Below are positions 24,596 through 35,442 of a stretch of 64,000 bases of DNA, piece by piece; position 1 is the first letter of the stretch; every line of letters starts with the position of its first letter. A program made the translations under genes and the position numbers. Source of the stretch: Parasponia andersonii. Lineage: Eukaryota; Streptophyta; Magnoliopsida; Rosales; Cannabaceae. The notes beneath the pieces were generated by a model. The model made no database searches. It worked only from the letters and a program-made list of their open reading frames with translations, and had not been told where the DNA came from. The DNA lies in assembly GCA_002914805.1 (NCBI GenBank), contig JXTB01000402.1:260133-324132 (forward strand). The letters run 5' to 3'.

Positions 24596-25190
24596 ATGTT
24601 AGACAACAAAGACAGAAACAATACTGAAGATACATCGGGAGTGGGTGATCCAAAATTTCTCATAGAAGCCTTAATTGATGAGATGAGAAGAGTAATGAGA
24701 GCAGAGATGGAGCAGGTTCATGAACTGATAGACATAATAGAGAACAGACATATGGAACAGCCACAAATCGCTCCTAATATGCATGGAAAAAGGAGATTCC
24801 AGCATAGGAAAGTGAAGGTTGAAGATGAAGAGTATTATAGAGATACTTTTGGTGATGAAGATAATCGAGATTCAATAGTTGGCAATAGGAGATACGGTGG
24901 GTAGTTTAGAGGAGATAGGAATCGAGAAGATAATTCATTAGATAGTATTAAGATGAAGATTCCATCCTTTTAAGGCAAGAACGATCCAGAAGCTTACTTG
25001 GAGTGGGAGAAAAAGGTTGAAATAGTATTTGATTACCACAATTACTCTGAGATTAAGAAGGTAAAATTTGCTGTCATTGAATTTTCCGATTATGCAATTG
25101 TATGGTAGGATCAGTTAGTAATGAATAGGAGAAGAAATAGGGAGCGTCAAATAGAGACGTGGGAGGAGATGAAAACAGAGATGAGAAAGA
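24596..25190 (+). pseudogene. Truncated Ty3/gypsy gag
   Basis: The ATG at 24596 opens a frame with an acidic, helical N-terminal part (EALIDEMRRVMRAEMEQVHE). After a premature TAG at about 24902 the same frame continues through KMKIPSF, a second stop, GKNDPEAYLEWEKKVEIVFD (about 24980), HNYSEIKKVKFAVIEFSDYA and ETWEEMKTEMRK. These are characteristic blocks of the retrotransposon gag domain in chromoviruses, where the protein assembles the virus-like particle. A third stop (TAG for a Trp codon) lies in AIVW*DQL near 25108. The gene is cut off at 25190, exactly where the 1.8-kb LTR begins, so the rest of gag and all of pol are missing. Confidence 0.8.
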
Positions 25191-27023
25191 TGTAAAATTT
25201 GGTTAAAGTGAAGGGCAAAAGAGACTTTCTAAAGCAATAAAATTGTTGTAATTTCAAATTTCTGAAATAAAACAAGCAAAATATCTAAATTTAATAATTA
25301 GGTGCTACAGTTGTCATTAATTGCTTAAAAGGTTCTCTATTTTGCTTTCTCCCTCACACAAGGTCCTTGAAATCCACAAAAAATGCTAGTTTCTGTTCAA
25401 GCCTCGCTGCCGTACCACCACACCTCTAACCAGCTGACGCGTGGGCCTGCCATGACCACGTCTCTTTGACGAAGCACGCCACCAGGTCCTGTTAGATTTC
25501 GTAGCCAGAAAATGGAGATCAACTTCCTTGAAGTTTCTAACCACCGCAAGGTTTTTGGCTACTGGAGCTTCACCGGACCTCTGTTTAACTCACCTGTAGT
25601 ACCATTGGGTTCGTGTTGTCATCACCGACTTTTTCTAAGTAGTTCTATATCAAAATTCATCTCTATAGTGACCTCTATTTATCCATTAAAGGTTTCAGTG
25701 GAAAAATCACTTTTTCAAGTGGACTTACTAAGATCCGAAAACTGTCATTCGAACAACTAAGTGACCAACAAGAGTTTCTTCGAGTATCGTTAGTTTGGTA
25801 TTATTACCATATTATGGTTAGAGTTCAATTACCTGATTTTATATTTGTTTGATTTATAATTACTTTAAACTTTGTTTATGAAAAATAATGATTTTACGAT
25901 GGTTTGACAAATTTTTGAAAATTGTTAGATTATATTAGGATTTGATTGTACAGATTATTTTACATATTTGATATTGTGATTATGGGGTAAAATAGTTGTA
26001 TGCTTCCCATATTACAATAAATCCCAAAATAATGCCAAGTTGGATTTTAAAGCATGATTTGATTTATGGATACATTGTTATTATAAATTGTTACATGTTA
26101 TACATACCATATGATCACATACTTTAGTTCCATTATTGTATCATGATAGTTTAGATCGCTGGCGAGTTGCTGCAGAGCTAGATGAACGACCTAGGCCCCT
26201 GCACAGGTTTTTGGTTGACATTACAGGTAGTATCAGAATACTAGGTACCTCTGCTACAGAGGTATAATAAGGCGGTGATGGGAGAATAAGAACTCACTTA
26301 TATACATGATTAATTTATGATATGTACAATTATGTGGATTTGAATTTGAGTTTTAAATGTGTGATTATTCTGGATACCAATTATTTTATAAACTTGGTTT
26401 ATAAATGGATTTTGAAAAATATATTAAATATGTAGGTTTGATAAAATTACATCCATTTAAAAATGTAAATAAATTTCTACTGAGCATGTGGATGCTCACC
26501 TCTGCTACTTTTCTCATTTTCAAATGTATGTTTAATTAAGATAGTAATTCAAATGGTCAGATGAGCTGCATAGTTTGTACAGATAGTTCTAATCTAAATC
26601 CCTAATGGGTGTGCGTACATTGTTATTCTTCTTTCCTTATTCAGTTATTTAGCCGAAATTAGTAAGCGGATATATAAGATTGATTTTGTTGTTAAATTGA
26701 ATATTTAAAACAATAAGTGATTTTATGTAATACATTTTAGACATTGAACTAAATATTTCAATTAAACTCAATTTATCAAAGTTTATAATTTTTCAACAAG
26801 ATTTAAAAGAGATAGAATCAAATTTTCTTAAAATTTGATAATTATTTCTCTTATAAAATTAAAACTAATAAGTGTTTTAATGTATAAAGAATTTATAATA
26901 ATTTAGGGATAAAAATAAAATTATCTAATATCTAATTTCTCTTATATTATGTAAAATTAATATTTTATTATAATTTTACATAAAATTACTAAAAATCATA
27001 ATTTTAAATTTCCAGCTGTAACA
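25191..27023 (+). mobile_element. Long LTR (1.8 kb), right copy
   Basis: It starts TGTAAAATTTGGTTAAAG and ends CTGTAACA, keeping the TG...CA ends. It is homologous along its length to 19653-21384 but visibly more diverged than the LTR pairs of the two Tat-type elements. It also has extra sequence near 25470-25530 and 25795-25845. The flanks GTAGA (19648-19652) and ACGGA (27024-27028) do not match, so the two copies are not proven to be ends of one insertion. No polypurine tract is evident before it. Confidence 0.75.
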
Positions 27024-27660
27024 ACGGATATTTAACTTTATTTTTTTTTTTTCCCTCTCACTCGTAACTTTACTCTCTATTGTCTTCTTTTTCAGAATTT
27101 CTCTCTATAATAATTCTTGTCTGTTTCATCCTCTACGTGACATTTCGGCATCTCCTCTGAGAACATGGTTCGAAGATGTGGTTCTCTCCAATTTTGACTT
27201 TCCCCGTCATGTACGAAAGTACTGTCTTATTCCGAGTAGAGGTTGGGTCTGACTCTACGATAGCTTAATTACGGTACGTTTCTGAAATTTCCATCATTTC
27301 CATGTGTTCGGAAGCTAATGGTGCAATTTGGTCATTATCACGTGATTTAAGGTACTTTGTAGTTAGCACTCTTCTGTTTCGAGAAGACGCAATCCTAAGT
27401 AGGAACGTCATATCAAAATTAATTATTAAAGGCCCTAACTTAGAATTATATTTTATGAAACAATTTTTTTAAAAAAAAATTCGGAATTTTGGCCGAATTT
27501 TCTTTTTCCCGAGTACCGGCGGAGACCGTAGATATATGGGTATAGTAGTATCTTTTCCCATAATTTTGGAAAAAGTTGGGCAATTTTCAGATTCCAACGT
27601 TTCTCTCAAAATTTCCATTTTGTTTTTCACAAAGTCAATATTTCCGTAATATTGAAGTAA
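27024..27660. other. Intergenic, no gene recognised
   Basis: CT-rich then mixed sequence. Phrases near 27120-27300 (for example TTCGAAGATGTGGTTCTC) look like retrotransposon leader DNA, but I could not connect them to an element. It ends at the target duplication of the Mutator-like element. Confidence 0.45.
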
Positions 27661-27670
27661 TTTTCAAAAT

Positions 27671-28942
27671 GGGTAAATTGGTAGCAAAAATCCTTAACTT
27701 TTAGGATCTTTGGCACATAGGTCCCCTTTATATTTTGGTGTTTAAATTCTAAACCTCTTTACAATGCTGCACTTTATTAACTTCATCCAACCCTTTTGTT
27801 AGAATGCACGTGCACCTCTACTAGAGTCTACAAAGCTATCATCAGCTTGGTAAAAAAAGAAAAACTAAATGTAATATTTTCCTTTATAAGAAAAATACAC
27901 AAATCTGTCAAACTATATCAAACAAAAATTATAAATTCAGAAAACAAAATCCGAACCTCTACACTCGATTTTATAAACGGCAAGGATGAGGGCTTAATCG
28001 ATTTGTAATCGACGACAAGGGATCGTTTTCTCTGTCAATTCTATTCAATTTGCTGGATTTTGAGAATTCTTCTTGTGGAGTTTGCGAAGTGAGATTCCTA
28101 GGATAATATTAGGGGAAAAAAATTCATATAAGTTCATTTTCCTTGTTCTACAATCTTATTAGTGGTGAAGTAAACACGATGTTGTTAAGTTCATCATGTC
28201 GTCATTGTTATTGCTTGATTATATTTTTCTTTTTCAACTCTAGAATTTTTTCCTCTTTTTTTTTTTTTTTTAGTTAAGCTTGTGGTCTAAGAGATGGAGT
28301 TAAACGTATACCTTCTCCTATTTTTATTTTTATTTTTATTAAGCCATGCCATTACCAATCAGTTCAATAGTAGCCTGGGTTAGATTATTTTTGCTGGGAA
28401 CTGTATAAAGAAACAAGCTTATAAAGAAGTAGGATTCCAGTGAACCGAAAAAAAAAAAAAGAATTGCCTTTTTTCATGGTTGAAGACGATAAATCTCATC
28501 CCTGCCCCTTCTCACACCTCTACATCTATAAATATATTGTGAGCGTTTATAACTATCATTAAAAAAAAAAAAAAACAAACAAACAAACAAAACTCAGGTG
28601 AGATTTACCTCATTGGTTTGGATTTGTTTAATAGTTGAGATTTGCCTCATGGATTTGAGTTTGGTTGATTTGGATACTCATTGATTTGATACTATGCTTA
28701 GCTCAATGATAAACCTCGATTAGGTTTTCTTTCATATCGTCGATAATTTTTGTTAATACTTTTTTTTTTTAATTTGTTTATTCTTCTATGCACGTGCTTT
28801 TAACGAAGAATTGAATGGAATTAACAAAAGCACTAACAGTGCAACACTGTAGAGAGGTTTTGGATTTAAATACCAAAATATAAAGATTTAGGATCTATAT
28901 GTCAAGGTCCTAAATGTTAGGGATTTTTACTGTCAATTACCC
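27671..28942. mobile_element. Non-autonomous Mutator-like element with long TIRs
   Basis: The left arm (27671 to about 27820) begins GGGTAAATTGGTAGCAAAAA. The right end read backwards from 28942 begins GGGTAATTGACAGTAAAAAT. The arms stay alignable for about 150 bp (for example TATATTTTGGTGTTTAAATT against TATATTTTGGTATTTAAATC, and AGAATGCACGTGCAC against AAAAGCACGTGCATAG). Flanks are TTTTCAAAAT (27661-27670) and TTTTCAAGAT (28943-28952), a 10-bp duplication with one mismatch. Long TIRs and a 9-11-bp duplication are hallmarks of Mutator-like elements. The roughly 960-bp interior has no transposase. A 70-residue open frame at 27796-28008 shows no known domain. Confidence 0.8.
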
Positions 28943-28952
28943 TTTTCAAGAT

Positions 28953-29900
28953 ATTCAGAAAATTTTGACTAAATTATTCGGTTAACAAAAATAGTGTACT
29001 CTTTTCAGTTTTTACTTTCGTTAAATTATCAAAATACATAATATATAAAAAATGTACCATGCTCCCCTCTAAAAAAAAACCGTACTTGTGTGCAACTAAA
29101 GTACATCTATTATTGACATCAAAAATTGGTTAATCCACACCAAAATTGATGTAACAACTAGATTATAATTTTGGTCGATAAAGTATAAAATATAGAAAAT
29201 GACACAGTTTTGTAATGGTTCAGCTAAAATTAAGAGAATTTGTAAGAGAAATTCTACAATAATATTTTTAAGAGAATCTGATCCCCTTCATTTTGTGTTG
29301 GGATTTATATATAATGTTTGAAATGGGTTCACTATGGTGTTACTGTAGCAAGCATGGTAGCGATTGGAAATAATATGGGACTATCAGGAGTGTTTAAGTT
29401 TTGTCTCTCTATCTTGTTCAGTGTGGCATAATTTCATCAATAATTGAAGACATTATTTTGAGGCGGGCCTGCTCATTCTTAATTATTATCCCTTTACTCA
29501 ATATTTTGAGTAGGTCTTCTCGTATCGAACTTATCATGGCTGATGTCACACCAAACGAGCAGACCATATTTGAGCAGCTAAGAATTTATGCATAACAAAT
29601 ATTTGGAGAGAGAACTAGTGTAAGGTTTATAATTAAGGACTTGTATTTTGTATTTTGAGAAAATGTTTGCACTTTCTATAGTTTTTTTTTAATGGAAATC
29701 TCCTTCGACATTGATATTTTCACATAGTTCTAGGAGCTAGTACCTTATCATTGCTTAGGCTTATAGACCGATTAAATACATCATATTCTAGAATTTAGTA
29801 ATTCATAATTTTTATAACTGGCATGCATTATTGTGAATATAGTAGTCCAGTAGTTTTAGTCGTTTAGTTTGTGGTAATTAGTGTTATGTTTTAGATTTAA
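28953..29900. other. Intergenic, no gene recognised
   Basis: AT-rich sequence without domain, repeat pair or promoter cluster that I can support. A 64-residue open frame at 29401-29595 has no recognisable motif. Confidence 0.5.
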
Positions 29901-30412
29901 GGTACAAATGATCTTTACGGTCCAATTTGTGGCAATTTGGACTTCAAAATTCTAATTGTGGTAATTAAATCTCTAAATTCTTTGATTTAAAGTAATCTAG
30001 TCTCTAAATTATCTAAATTGTAATACACTGTTAAAAATTTGACTAAAAACACATTTGAAAAATATGTTATAATATTTAAAAGTATATTTAAGAAAAAATA
30101 AATTGAACAAAAGGATTTAGAGATTGAAAAAAACACAGTATTTGCATCTTTAAGGTTTTTTGAGCTACAAATTTACAAAGTAAATTTTTTATGTTGATCA
30201 TTTTTATGATAAAAGTCCCAAATTACCTTCAAAAATACTTTTAGATGCTACTACGTATATTTTACGTGTATTTTTGTTTAGAAATTTAACATCAAAGTGT
30301 AATTTAGACAATTCAAAAAATTTAAATTATTTCAAATCAAAAAATTTAAGAATTTAACTATCATCGTCAGAAGTTGGAAGTCCAAATTGCTACAAATTGG
30401 ACCATTTGTGCC
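29901..30412. repeat. Foldback/MITE-like element, 512 bp
   Basis: The left end is GGTACAAATGATC followed by GGTCCAATTTGTGGCAATTT (about 29920). The right end read backwards from 30412 is GGCACAAATGGTCCAATTTG, then TAGCAATTTGGACTTCCAAC. Similarity between the arms continues for at least 120 bp. There is no coding capacity. A target duplication could not be fixed: the flanks ATTTAA and ATTAAC are only suggestive. Confidence 0.7.
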
Positions 30413-31690
30413 ATTAACTCATCTGTTTTTCATGAGCAAAATAAATAAGAGCGGTTCTCTTGTCATATCTCTGCTTAGTCTTTCCGTTCATTTGTTTTTG
30501 AACTTTCTATACTATTTATAAATAATACTTTCAATGAAAACTTAAAATCTAATTACTACTTTTTGTAACCCCATTCTTTCTATCACATTTCCATTTCTCC
30601 TCATTTTCTTCTCTTTCATTTGATCTCACCTTTCTTCTAAACAACAAATTTAGGAGTTTTCTACTACTTAGGTGACAAAGTGTATTTAATTTTAGACTTG
30701 TAATTCTTGTTAAAAAGTGGGTTAGTACGTGAATACAGAGAGAATAAATTTAATTAACCACATACCACTTTTCTTTTCCAATTAATTATTTATAACACCT
30801 ATTTTTTGGGGTTTGTCCTTTTTTTACCACTTTTGAATATGAAAGGTCCATTTTACCATTCAAATTCATGGCTTTGCTACTTTCTCCATCCTCTCTCTCT
30901 CTCTCTCTCTTGATCTTCCTCTCCGACGCTGGCGACAGCAACCTCAGTACCACCGAATTTCTAGCCACCAACTATGAGGCCATGACTAGATTTTTCTCTC
31001 TCTCTCTCTCTCAATTAATTTTCTTCTCCGACAGTGGCAATGAGGACCAACGGCGATGGCGATCTTGATACCATCAAATTTCTAGCCACCACCTAATTTC
31101 CAGATCTTACTATCCCAGGTTGAGTTTTTCTCCGTCTAAGGCTGTCGTTTGTTGATTTCACGGTCATTCTCTCATGCACATACTTCGTGTCGCTGCTCTT
31201 GTTTGGAAAATAACTGCCACCAAGTTGCAGTTGGTTTGGTACGAGTTTATTTTGGGGTTCTTTAATAAAAGCGGTATGATACAGTGGTAGTATTATGTTT
31301 AATTAATTAGTTTAAAGAAGTGGTAATTACCAACTTAACTCCGAATAATAGACAAAAAATTATGATTCCATGTGTTCGAATAAAATCTTCAGAGAAAGAA
31401 GTTAGAAAGGCTATTGCATTATCCTACATTATCTGTTATGACTTGATAACAATAACTTTTAAGATGGAAAGGGAAAATATGGTTAAAAAAGGATCCTGTT
31501 TAAGAAAGTAGTGGGAATGGTATGTAAACAAACTTCAAGGTTTTTTTCTTAACAAGAAAAAAAAAAAAAAAACAATTTATGTAATAAAAAAGTAATTTCA
31601 TTAAGGATTTTTCGGTGTGATAAAAAATCATTACTAAAAGGATATGAGAAATGAGTAGAAGTAGTGATGGTAATAGACCCACCCAATAAA
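30413..31690. other. Intergenic, with a CT-microsatellite tandem repeat
   Basis: No gene called. At about 30880-31100 a unit of about 121 bp occurs twice: a (CT)n run, CTTCTCCGAC-like sequence, then AATTTCTAGCCACCA (near 30956 and 31077). The open frames across it (30868-31068) are a product of the CT runs. The right end is the AGGAG target site of the retrotransposon at 31696. Confidence 0.5.
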
Positions 31691-31695
31691 AGGAG

Positions 31696-32523
31696 TGTGG
31701 GACCCGTTCCCAAATTATACGCCACGTGGAAGATTAAGTGGCATAATAAGTCACAAGTAGGGTCCACCGTCTGACATGCATCAAGAGTGATTAGCTAAAG
31801 GCCATACGAGTCGCACATGATACCACATCGGCTATTGGGCTGTCCGAAGTTAGGACTGAACCCATCTCAGACCCTGGATAGACTCGGCCCAGTCCGATTC
31901 TCACCTTAATAGCTGGGGGGTCGGAAGCCCCAAGGATCTTCCACCAGAATACAATGGAAGCAACTCACAGCTCTAGACCCAGACAGAGCATTTAATGCTA
32001 TCCTAAGTAGGTGTGCGCAGGGGGCAAGCCGTCCTGACAGAACGACAATTTGTTCAAATCTTGCTCCTGATAGACTCGAGCCACAGGAGACGGCAGAAAC
32101 CAGGCTACAGCGGTATAGCAGAGATCACGGTAATCACGGCCTGTGACCTCTGGAAAAATTCTGGAGGAAAAAGGTACTCGGTCCTGAGATTGTAAATCGG
32201 GTGGTACACAATCTCAGGACTATACATATATGAGTCATACGTTCCCAAAAGGAGGCATATACGCTTACAAAAAGAAGTATATAAAAAAGTTTACGAGCAA
32301 TAAATAAATATATACTCATATAGAACTAAATCCTTGCTACCCTGAATCAAAGAAAGACCACTGACTTAAGCATCGGAGAGTCTTTGCAGGTGGCCACCCC
32401 CGCCTCTCTGATCCTGTCCGGAGTTAAGAGCACTTTGGGATAGCGAGGACACGTGGACAGTTGGAGAATATAGCATCAGCGGTTTAGAGACACGTAGACG
32501 GCTGGTGAGAAACCTCTCCAACA
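31696..32523 (+). repeat. 5' LTR of element 1
   Basis: It begins TGTGGGACCC and ends CTCTCCAACA. A possible TATA box (TATATAAAAAAG) lies at about 32278. It is collinear with 39675-40504. It is preceded directly by the AGGAG target duplication and followed by the PBS. Confidence 0.92.
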
Positions 32524-32526
32524 GTT

Positions 32527-32543
32527 TAGCGCCGTCTGTGGGA
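32527..32543 (+). other. Primer-binding site of element 1
   Basis: TAGCGCCGTCTGTGGGA lies three bases after the LTR. The first bases resemble the TGGCGCCG start of plant gypsy PBSs complementary to tRNA-Asp, with one G to A change, but the remainder differs. I leave the primer tRNA unassigned. Confidence 0.65.
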
Positions 32544-32619
32544 AAAGGTTGAGCGTGAGAAAAAAGAGTAGGAGACTCACGGTCGTGCTCTCCCCGAACA
32601 AAAGGCCATACAATGTCGG

Positions 32620-32811
32620 ATGGTACCCTCGAGGATGACAACCAGGAGCACACGTCCCGACACCGAAGGGAGCTCCCGAGAAGCACGACCAGATCTGGAG
32701 CAAAAGCCGGATCAGATGCTCGCCGCCCTGACGGAATCAAACCGAAAGGCAAAAATGGTCCACGAGGCCGTCCTGAGTTTAAGGAACGAAGTCCCAGAGG
32801 TGCGCAAAAAC
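32620..32811 (+). pseudogene. gag stub of element 1
   Basis: The ATG at 32620 opens MVPSRMTTRSTRPDTEG and runs through LEQKPDQMLAALTESNRKAK, a charged, helix-prone gag N-terminus, to about residue 62. Immediately after, near 32811-32816, the sequence switches to the zinc-finger region of integrase (LMEEIREGICGNH) in another frame. The capsid domain and the rest of gag are gone. I infer a single large deletion joining the gag 5' end to the integrase 5' end. Confidence 0.7.
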
Positions 32812-32812
32812 T

Positions 32813-33805
32813 GATGGAGGAAATCCGAGAGGGAATATGCGGCAACCACTCTGGCGGGCGCAGCCTCGCCCACAAGGCTCTAACGGCCGGATACTTTTGG
32901 CCATACATGATGGCAGAGGCAGCCTGATTCATCAAGAAATATAATAAATGCCAGAGGTTCGCCCCAAATGGGATCTGGATATCGTCGGAAAGCTCCCCAG
33001 AAGTCCAGGGGAAAGGAGGTACATCCTGCTGGCCACGGATTACTTCACCAAATAGGTAGAGGCTGAAACCTACACGACCGTTAATAAGGCAGACACGATT
33101 AACTTCATCTGGAAGAATATAATCTGTCGATTCGGGATCCCGAAAGAGATACACGCCGATCATGGCACATAGTTCCAAAATGCTAAGCTCAAGGAGTTGT
33201 GCGAGCTGTATGATATGAGGCTTAGTTTCTCTTCCGTGAACTACCCTCAGGGGAACGGCCAAGCAGAGGCAACGAATAAAGCCATATTCAGTAACATCAA
33301 AAAGAACTTGCAAGAGGCTCAAGGCAAGTGGATAGAAGAACTGCCGGCCATTGTGTGGGCCTATCGAACCACAGAGCGGAGGTCGACTGGAAGAACACCA
33401 TTTGCCATGGTCTACGGATCAGAGGCTGTGATCCCAACCGAGGTCAGCCTCCTGACCCTCTGCTCTGAAGTGGTAAGAGATGCCCCCTTAAACGAACGTC
33501 AACTAAGCCGCAACACAGACCTCCTAGAAGAAACGAGAAACATGGCTCTGGTCCACCTGGCTTCATACCACCAGCAGGCTAGGTCCTACTACGCAAAAAA
33601 TGTTAGTGCTCGACGATTTAATGCCGGGGATTGGGTCCTGAAAGTTAGAACAGGAAATTCCTCGAAACTGAACTCCAATTGGATCAGATCCTATGAGGTG
33701 ATCAAAGCGCTAGACAATGGTGCGTACATCTTGAAAGAACTCAGGACCGGAAAAAATTTTTCGAACACGTGGAATGTTCAACACTTGAAAAAGTATCACG
33801 TGTAA
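32813..33805 (+). pseudogene. Ty3/gypsy integrase of element 1, disrupted
   Basis: The integrase inserts retrotransposon cDNA into the host chromosome. The N-terminal H2C2 zinc-binding region is at 32816-32957 (GICGNHSGG, LTAGYFWPYM, then YNKCQRF), interrupted by a TGA at 32925-32927. A deletion with frameshift at about 32958-32968 joins it to the catalytic core (DLDIVG, LLATDYFTK). In-frame TAG codons at 33053-33055 (where the family has Trp) and 33170-33172 (where it has Gln) break the core. The three catalytic acids are otherwise in place: Asp in ATDYF, Asp in HADHG, Glu in NGQAEATNK. The uninterrupted tail from 33197 ends NTWNVQHLKKYHV at 33805 and has no chromodomain, which separates it from chromoviruses. 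It is not functional as sequenced. Confidence 0.88.
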
Positions 33806-33901
33806 AGCACATGCATATGATGTAAGAATGCTTATATTATTGAAAAGCTTAAATCCAAAACAGGTCAATTTCCCTTTTTTTGCCGCATGGATTCATCTTT
33901 T

Positions 33902-34530
33902 GGGCTGCTACAGAAAAAGGTCTGCCCACAGTGGCAGACCCCACGTTTTATTTGCACATGCAAAAAATCATACCGGGCTGCTATGGAAAAGGGTCTGTCC
34001 ACAGTGGTAGACCCCACGCCTCAGTTGCACAAAAAATCATACTGGGCTACCACGGAAAATGGTCTGCCCACAGTGGCAGACCCCACGCCTCAGTAGCACA
34101 AAAAATCATACCGGGTTGCTACGAAAAAGGGTCTATTCACAGTGGCAGACCCCACGCCTCAGTTGCACAAAAAATCATACTGGGCTGCTACGGAAAAGGG
34201 TCTGCCCACAGTGGCAGACCCCACGCCTCAGTTGCACAGAAAATCATACCGGGTTGCCATGGAAAAGGGTCTGCCCACAGTGGCAGACCCCACGTTTTAT
34301 TTGCAGAGGCAAAAAATCATACCGGGCTACTACAGAAAAGGGTCTGCCCACAATAGTAGACCCCACGCCTCAATTACACAGAAAATCATACCGGGTTGCC
34401 ATGGAAAAAGGTCTGCCCACAGTGGCAGACCCCACGTTTTATTTGCACAAGCAAAAAATCATACCGGGCTGCTACAGAAAAGGGTCCGCCCACAGTGGCA
34501 GACCCCGCGCCTCAGTTGCGGACCATACGC
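33902..34530 (+). repeat. Minisatellite array A of element 1 (69/73-bp units)
   Basis: Nine units start at about 33902, 33975, 34044, 34113, 34182, 34251, 34324, 34393 and 34466. Spacing is 69 bp, or 73 bp when the unit carries the CACGTTTTATTTGCA variant in place of CACGCCTCAGTTGCA. Each unit contains GGGTCTGCC, a 6-base loop (CACAGT) and GGCAGACCC, a 9-bp inverted repeat. All three forward frames stay largely open across parts of the array, so the long open frames here are not evidence of a protein. Tandem repeats downstream of pol are known in Tat-lineage elements. Confidence 0.92.
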
Positions 34531-34548
34531 ACTATTCGCATAATCAAC

Positions 34549-35440
34549 GATCGTACTATGGGAGTTACGTCGCTTGTCGACGACCCGAGAAAACGTAAGA
34601 AGAGGAAAGAACTACGCAACAAAAACTTGCCAGCAGACCTAAAAAATGATCGTACTATGGGAGTCACGTCGCTTGTCGACGACCCGAGAAAACGTACGAA
34701 GAGAAAAGAGCTGCGCAACAAAAACTTGCTAGGAGACCTCAAAAACGATCGTACTATGGGAGTCACGTCACTTGTCGACGACCCGAGAAAATGTACGAAG
34801 AGGAAAAACTGCGCAACAAAAACTTGCCAGTAGACCTAAAAAATGATCGTACTATGGGAGTTACGTCGCTTATCGACAACCCGAGAAAATATACGAAGAG
34901 GAAAGAGCTGCACAACCAAAAACTTGCCAGCAAACCTCAAAAACGATCGTACTATGGGAGTCACGTCGCTTGTCGACGACCTGAGAAAACATACGAAGAG
35001 GAAAGAGCTGCCCAACAAAAACTTGCTAGCAGACCTCAAAAACGATCGTATTATGGGGATCACGTCGCTTGTCGATGACCCGAGAAAACGTACGAAGAGG
35101 AAAGAACTGCGCAACCAGAAACTTGCTAGCAGACCTCAAAAACGATCGTACTATGGGGATCACGTCGCTTATCGACGACCTGAGAAAATGTACTAAGAGG
35201 AAAGAGCTGCGCAATCAAAACTTGCCAGCAGACCTCAAAAATGATCGTACTATGGGAATCACGTCGCTTGTCGATGACCCGAGAAAACGTACGAAGAAGG
35301 AGGAGCTGCACAACCAAAACTTGCCAGCAGACCTCGAAAATGATCGTACTATGGGAATCACATCGTGTAATAAAATGCTTGCTGATGGCCCGAGAAAACG
35401 TACGAGGAGAAAAGGGGCTGCGCAACCCAAAAGCTTGGAT
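34549..35440 (+). repeat. Minisatellite array B of element 1 (about 99-bp units)
   Basis: Nine units start at about 34549, 34648, 34747, 34845, 34945, 35044, 35144, 35243 and 35342 (spacing 98-100 bp). Each opens GATCGTACTATGGGAGTCAC and includes CGTCG-CTTGT-CGACG, a 5-bp inverted repeat with a 5-base loop, then CGAGAAAACGTACGAAGAGG and CAAAAACTTGCCAGCAGACC. The last unit has an insertion near 35365. It is unrelated in sequence to array A, and only a short joining segment separates the two. Confidence 0.92.
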
Positions 35441-35442
35441 CA

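Noticed and set aside
27796..28008. 70-residue open frame inside the Mutator-like element
   Set aside because: It starts within the TIR arm and has no known domain. It is mentioned under the element as a possible captured fragment, but not called as a gene.
32366..33322. 318-residue open frame on the minus strand
   Set aside because: It lies antisense over the LTR end, gag stub and integrase of element 1. The plus strand shows clear integrase motifs, and the minus frame has no domain, so it is a shadow.
33880..34833. Several overlapping plus-strand open frames of 130-180 residues with repeating peptides
   Set aside because: All three forward frames stay open because the 69-bp unit lacks stops and its length is divisible by three. 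No preferred frame or start is evident, so they are products of the minisatellite.
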